From an uncultured Parabacteroides sp. (lineage in GTDB: Bacteria > Bacteroidota > Bacteroidia > Bacteroidales > Tannerellaceae), in assembly GCA_900547435.1 (NCBI GenBank), contig URGO01000151.1:1-7227 (forward strand): a DNA stretch of 7,227 nucleotides, in the 5' to 3' direction. A program made the translations under genes and the position numbers. Every line of letters starts with the position of its first letter. The first letter of the stretch is position 1. Below, one piece after another: positions 5,367 through 7,227 of this stretch. The notes under the pieces were generated by a model. The model made no database searches. It was not told where the DNA came from and saw nothing but the letters and a program-made list of their open reading frames with translations.

Positions 5367-7227
5367 ATGAAAAACAAATTTAGTGTTTTGTCAAGTGTAG
5401 CCCTGATTTTAATCGGGGCTGCAGCTTGCACGGATGAGGTAATCATCCAAGAATCACAAAAAGTTGGTTCTCCTATTGAATTAACATTTAGAGCATCTAA
5501 TGATAAAGTAGATGATAATGTTGCTACTACTCGTACATTGGTGCGTGAAGGTTTTAAAACTTACTGGACGGCCAATGACCGGATTAGTTTGTTTGACGGG
5601 TCGGTGAATAATCCATTTATTACAAAAGATGGTGGCATAGTCGCTGATTTCAAGGGAACGGTAACTCAATCTTCTGATTGGTATTTTGCTCTTTATCCCT
5701 ATAATAAAGATGCTAAATTCAATTATGATAATTATACCTTTAGAACGGTTCTTTATGCTGAACAATATGCAGAGCCGGATAGCTATGCATCCGGTATGAA
5801 CTTGGCAGTAGGTCGCTCTATGGAATCAGATGCTCAAGATTTGGGCTTTTATAATTCGGCTTCTTATTTGCGCGTGATTATTCCGGAAGATTATGTGGGT
5901 GATGCCATTTATTCCATGAAATTAACGGGTAATAATGATGAAACTTTAGCTGGAGATGTTGAAATTTCTGTAGTAAGAGAGGATGAAACGGGGGCTCGAG
6001 TTATAGAGAATGAAAATGCTAAAAAAGCGATTTATTTGAATCAGATTAATGAAGGTGAAACCTGCTATGCTGGTAAGTCTTATTATTTTGTATTACCTCC
6101 GACTAATATGACTAAAGGTTATACATTAACGCTCTTCAATAAGGAAGGAGGAACATGTACTATATCAGGTGCTCCTACTGATTTCTTACGGAATGTGGTA
6201 TATGATGTGACTATTGGAGATGTAACGTTTGGTGAACCTTCATGCGGGTATGATGAAAATGGCGTGTTTTTGGTAAGTAGTGCTGCTTGTTTTAAAGAAT
6301 GGGCGGAACTTGCGAAGAACAATCTGACTTTGAGCTGTCGTTTTACGGCTGATATTGATTTCAGTGAGATTGATACGGATGATTGGAATTGGCCACAAAT
6401 TGGTACAGAGGAATCTCCTTTCATAGGAAATGTAATAGGAAGCAGTAAGACAATCTCTAATTTTAGAATTGATGGGAGCAACCGATTTAGTGGATTAATT
6501 GCTGTTTTAGGTGAAGGCGGTTCTGTAGAAGGGCTTACTTTTGATGCTCCGTCTGTTTCTTCGTCTTATTCAGGGAATCCATCTATGACGAATGATGATG
6601 GATATATGGGTGTTGTAGTTGGCAAATTAAATGCACAAGATCAATTTAATTATACCACAGGCTCCATTACGAATTGTCATGTAATCAATCCAACTATCGA
6701 AGGAGGTGAGAATGTCGGTGGTATTGTAGGTAGAAGTTTCGGACGCAATGATGCCATTACCAATTGTACGGTTTCCGGTGGAACGATACAAGGAAGTATG
6801 TTTGTGGGCGGTATTGCCGGGAATAGTGAAGGAATTATTGAGAATTGCCATGTTAAGAATGGAACTCAAATTTCTTATATCGATTCACAAGCAGAAGCTC
6901 GCGTCGGTGGAATTGTCGGAACCAATAATTCCGGTCAGGTTGTAGCTTGTACAGCAAATACCATTGTCAATGGTGAGGCCGATGTTTTGGATGCCCGGTA
7001 TTGTGGCGGTATTGCCGGTGCCAACAACGGAACGATCATTGGATGTGCTTCCAGTGGAAAAGTGGTTGGTGATTTTGGTGGTGCTATTGCCGGTGAAAGT
7101 TACGGGGATATCTATGGTTGTTATGCGAACCAAACGGAAGCTGCGGCTTTAATCTATAAGATTAAGAAGAGCATGAATGACCCGGCTGATGTTACCTGCA
7201 GAGTCCAACAGCAAATGCAACATTACG
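5367..7227 (+). CDS. Fimbrillin-family lipoprotein with GLUG repeats (3' end outside window)
   Basis: Open from ATG 5367 to the window end: 620 codons with no stop. A lipoprotein signal peptide (MKNK, hydrophobic core, IGAAAC) gives Cys21 as the lipid-carrying residue. Residues about 36-290 match the fimbrillin/Mfa-like pattern: PIELTFRAS at 36-44, a Thr-Thr-Arg at 54-56, then YWTANDRISLF at 66-76 and WYFALYPYN. In FimA/Mfa1 systems an Arg in the N-terminal region is cut to allow strand-exchange polymerisation, and Arg56 is the obvious candidate here. Residues about 295-370 resemble the lead-in of GLUG proteins (LTLSCRFTADIDF, WPQIG). From 374 on come GLUG-like repeats, each with a GGIVG/GGIAG-like core. 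The product is probably surface-exposed and adhesin-like, carried to the outer membrane. It may be a fimbrial subunit or tip, or a stand-alone adhesin. The gene is visibly more A/T-rich at its 5' end than the kinase gene. Confidence 0.85.
   Translation, partial: MKNKFSVLSSVALILIGAAACTDEVIIQESQKVGSPIELTFRASNDKVDDNVATTRTLVREGFKTYWTANDRISLFDGSVNNPFITKDGGIVADFKGTVTQSSDWYFALYPYNKDAKFNYDNYTFRTVLYAEQYAEPDSYASGMNLAVGRSMESDAQDLGFYNSASYLRVIIPEDYVGDAIYSMKLTGNNDETLAGDVEISVVREDETGARVIENENAKKAIYLNQINEGETCYAGKSYYFVLPPTNMTKGYTLTLFNKEGGTCTISGAPTDFLRNVVYDVTIGDVTFGEPSCGYDENGVFLVSSAACFKEWAELAKNNLTLSCRFTADIDFSEIDTDDWNWPQIGTEESPFIGNVIGSSKTISNFRIDGSNRFSGLIAVLGEGGSVEGLTFDAPSVSSSYSGNPSMTNDDGYMGVVVGKLNAQDQFNYTTGSITNCHVINPTIEGGENVGGIVGRSFGRNDAITNCTVSGGTIQGSMFVGGIAGNSEGIIENCHVKNGTQISYIDSQAEARVGGIVGTNNSGQVVACTANTIVNGEADVLDARYCGGIAGANNGTIIGCASSGKVVGDFGGAIAGESYGDIYGCYANQTEAAALIYKIKKSMNDPADVTCRVQQQMQHY
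6486..7130 (+). repeat. GLUG-type protein repeats (about seven units)
   Basis: Units start near residues 374 (FSGLIAVLG), 414 (MGVVVG), 450 (VGGIVG), 480 (VGGIAG), 513 (VGGIVG), 546 (CGGIAG) and 571 (GGAIAG). Spacing is mostly 30-33 residues, and the last unit is shorter. Most units follow the core with a Gly, then Ile/Val, then a Cys (residues 437, 467, 494, 528, 560, 585). This period suits a beta-helix or beta-solenoid. At the DNA level the 14-mer GGCGGTATTGCCGG is repeated exactly at 6807-6820 and 7005-7018. Confidence 0.8.

Noticed and set aside
5367..7227. Lower G/C in the lipoprotein gene as proof of horizontal transfer
   Set aside because: Counted by eye, one 60-base line in the kinase has 36 G/C (4741-4800) and one in the lipoprotein has 15 (5701-5760), but later parts of the lipoprotein gene are richer. 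Surface-protein genes are often A/T-rich, and no mobile element or integration border is seen.

Overview
The window reads as a chromosomal surface-structure locus from a member of the Bacteroidales, probably Parabacteroides or Bacteroides. This rests on recognised families and sequence style, not on a database match: paired OmpA-type proteins, a BY-kinase fused to its polysaccharide co-polymerase with a Tyr-Gly tail, a fimbrillin-type lipoprotein with GLUG repeats, a short YEAP...EGVLC peptide, and A/T-rich start regions mostly without a Shine-Dalgarno sequence. All genes I can support lie on the + strand and are tightly packed.

Layout. (1) 1-108 is the C-terminal end of a probable helix-turn-helix DNA-binding protein that starts outside the window. 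(2) 145-1383 and 1399-2607 are two paralogous secreted proteins, each with a signal peptide, a beta-rich (probably outer-membrane barrel) N-terminal part and an OmpA-like C-terminal domain. The first keeps the peptidoglycan-binding signature; the second has lost part of it. They are 15 bp apart, with an AAGGAG site between them. (3) 2608-2726 is a non-coding leader holding an imperfect inverted repeat and a direct repeat. (4) 2727-5120 encodes a Wzc-like inner-membrane tyrosine kinase and polysaccharide co-polymerase with all the expected motifs and a tail of seven Tyr-Gly units. (5) 5121-5172 is a short spacer with a perfect 18-bp palindrome. (6) 5173-5355 encodes a 60-residue leaderless peptide with a conserved-looking N-terminal half and a Gly/Asp-rich tail. 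(7) 5367 to the window end encodes a lipoprotein joining a fimbrillin (Mfa-like) region to GLUG repeats; its 3' end is cut off.

How the genes may work together (inference): the OmpA pair would sit in or near the outer membrane, with the first tethered to peptidoglycan. The kinase would control chain length or export of a surface polysaccharide from the inner membrane. The last gene would supply a surface-exposed adhesin-like lipoprotein. No glycosyltransferase, flippase, polymerase or Wza-like exporter is in the window, so the polysaccharide machinery, if there is any, lies outside. I found no RNA gene, CRISPR array, insertion sequence or convincing intrinsic terminator. The least explained element is the small peptide gene, 11 bp upstream of the lipoprotein gene and just downstream of the palindrome.
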